Shown here: positions 63,006 to 64,000 of the stretch, piece by piece
Position numbering within the stretch: position 1 is the stretch's first letter
How the letters are laid out: the number at the start of each line of letters is the position of its first letter
Origin: Rhodanobacter sp. T12-5
GTDB taxonomy: Bacteria > Pseudomonadota > Gammaproteobacteria > Xanthomonadales > Rhodanobacteraceae
Length of the DNA: 64,000 nucleotides
Assembly (NCBI RefSeq): GCF_008329435.1
Contig: NZ_NPKN01000002.1
Span: forward strand, 803,725-867,724
Reading direction: 5' to 3'
Program-made: the position numbers and the translations under genes
Notes under the pieces: model-generated
Seen by the model: the letters and a program-made list of their open reading frames with translations, nothing else
Database searches by the model: none
Told to the model about the DNA's origin: nothing

Positions 63006-64000
63006 GCACCATGCCGGATTTCCATTGCGCCGATTTCCTGCGCGCGCACATCGCGCAGACGATGGCGTTCTACCACCCGCATGCGATCGATCCGGACGGC
63101 GGCTTCTTCCACTACTTCAAGGACGACGGCACGATCTACGATCGAAGCCACCGGCACCTGGTCAGCAGCACGCGTTTTGTCGTCAACTATGCGCTGGCCG
63201 CGATCGAGTTCGGCCACCAGGCTGCTCTCCACGGCGAATACCTCGACGCCGCGCGCCACGGCCTGCGCTACCTGCGCGAAGTGCATCGCGATCCGTACAC
63301 CGGCGGCTACGCCTGGACGATCCGCGACGAGCAACCCGAGGACCGCACCAACCACGCCTACGGCGTCGCCTTCGTGCTGCTCGCCTACGCCAGCGCGCGC
63401 AAGGCCGGCATCGCCGAGGCCGCCGCGTGGATGGACGAAACCTGGGCCCTGCTGGAGCAGCACTTCTGGGATGCCGACGCCGGCCTGTACCGCGACGAGG
63501 CCGACGCCGACTGGCACTTCAGCGACTACCGCGGCCAGAACGCGAACATGCACATGTGCGAGGCGATGCTGGCCGCCTACCAGGCCAGCGACGACCCGCG
63601 CTACCTGGAACGCGCCTACACGCTCGCCGACCACATGACGCGCCGCCAGGCCGCCCAGGCCGGCGGTCTGGTGTGGGAGCACTACGACCGCGACTGGAAC
63701 ATCGACCGCGAATACCATCGCGACGACCCGAAACACCTGTTTCGCCCCTGGGGCTTCCAGCCCGGCCACCAGACCGAATGGGCCAAGCTGCTGCTGATCA
63801 TGGAGCCGATGCTGGGCGAACGCGGCCTCGCCCGCGACTGGCTGCTGCCCACCGCGCAACACCTGTTCGACACCGCGCTGGCACGCGCGTGGGACAACGA
63901 ATACGGCGGCATCGGCTACGGCTTCGCGCCAGACGGCAGCATCTGCGACGACGACAAATACTTCTGGGTGCAGGCCGAATCGCTGGCCGCCGCCGCGCTG
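63002..64000 (+). CDS. AGE-family sugar isomerase, probable D-mannose isomerase (copy B, partial)
   Basis: The first 333 codons of the second mannose-isomerase copy, cut by the window end. The amino-acid sequence matches copy A at every position I compared; the two base differences found are silent. Active-site segments SSTRFVVNYALA and WGFQPGHQTEWAKLLL are present. In copy A the gene continues for another 77 codons, so about 230 bp should follow outside the window. Confidence 0.9.
   Translation, partial: MSTMPDFHCADFLRAHIAQTMAFYHPHAIDPDGGFFHYFKDDGTIYDRSHRHLVSSTRFVVNYALAAIEFGHQAALHGEYLDAARHGLRYLREVHRDPYTGGYAWTIRDEQPEDRTNHAYGVAFVLLAYASARKAGIAEAAAWMDETWALLEQHFWDADAGLYRDEADADWHFSDYRGQNANMHMCEAMLAAYQASDDPRYLERAYTLADHMTRRQAAQAGGLVWEHYDRDWNIDREYHRDDPKHLFRPWGFQPGHQTEWAKLLLIMEPMLGERGLARDWLLPTAQHLFDTALARAWDNEYGGIGYGFAPDGSICDDDKYFWVQAESLAAAAL

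Larger units (their letters stand above)
61854..64000 (+). repeat. Direct repeat, copy B (runs off window end)
   Basis: Copy B of the direct repeat at 38505-40885, at a constant offset of 23,349 bp. Differences noted by eye: the last A/G of a CACGC(A/G) codon near 61920, GAA/GAG near 62056, ATC/GTC near 62086, TGC/TTC near 62622, and two silent changes in the isomerase. Confidence 0.9.

Overview
The window is high-GC gammaproteobacterial DNA. Gene content points to Xanthomonadales, most likely a Rhodanobacter/Dyella-type soil bacterium: bamD, rluD, glutamine-dependent nadE, sucCD beside pilS, large TonB-dependent receptors without SusD partners, and REP-like inverted repeats. The family-level assignment is inference; no rRNA or tRNA gene is present to anchor it.

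Layout. (1) 1-9.35 kb, housekeeping core: a 2OG-Fe(II) oxygenase, pgeF and rluD, bamD, nadE (with an unusual in-frame insert), sucD-sucC, and pilS. (2) 9.36-27.2 kb, a carbohydrate island lying exactly between pilS and its expected partner pilR: a LacI repressor, a twin palindromic operator, a GH65 phosphorylase fused to beta-phosphoglucomutase, a TonB-dependent receptor, an MFS importer, two secreted GH65 paralogues flanking a TPR/2OG-oxygenase gene, a GH37 trehalase and a secreted alpha/beta-hydrolase. The likely logic is outer-membrane uptake of an alpha-glucoside, periplasmic trimming, inner-membrane import and cytoplasmic phosphorolysis to glucose plus glucose-6-phosphate. (3) 27.26-28.65 kb: pilR. 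(4) 28.8-35.3 kb: a co-directional block of histidine kinase, CheY-like regulator, hybrid kinase and two MacB/FtsX-type permeases with no ATPase gene. (5) 35.4-64 kb: a mannan / high-mannose glycan utilisation locus with three GH92 genes, GH76, GH125, a GH2 beta-mannosidase, a second GH2-like enzyme, a secreted endonuclease/exonuclease/phosphatase-fold protein, a TonB-dependent receptor, LacI regulator, FHS-family sugar importer, PfkB sugar kinase and AGE-family mannose isomerase. Mannose would be imported, isomerised to fructose and phosphorylated to fructose-6-phosphate.

Two features stand out in the mannan locus. First, the lacI-MFS-kinase-isomerase module is present twice in direct orientation, 23,349 bp apart. 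In the first copy lacI carries a 1-nt frameshift plus a 591-bp internal deletion, and the transporter has lost 1,047 bp; both large deletions end in short direct repeats. The kinase and isomerase genes are nearly identical between copies although the lacI genes have diverged, which suggests recent homogenisation. Second, a 14-bp palindrome of the type TTRGATCGWTCYAA occurs upstream of every divergent or leading mannan gene, three times as a pair with centres 84-88 bp apart. This defines a likely LacI-type regulon within the window.

Mobile-element traces are limited to a decayed IS21-type istA remnant (about 51.9-52.18 kb) and REP-like inverted repeats. No CRISPR array, prophage, tRNA or rRNA was seen.
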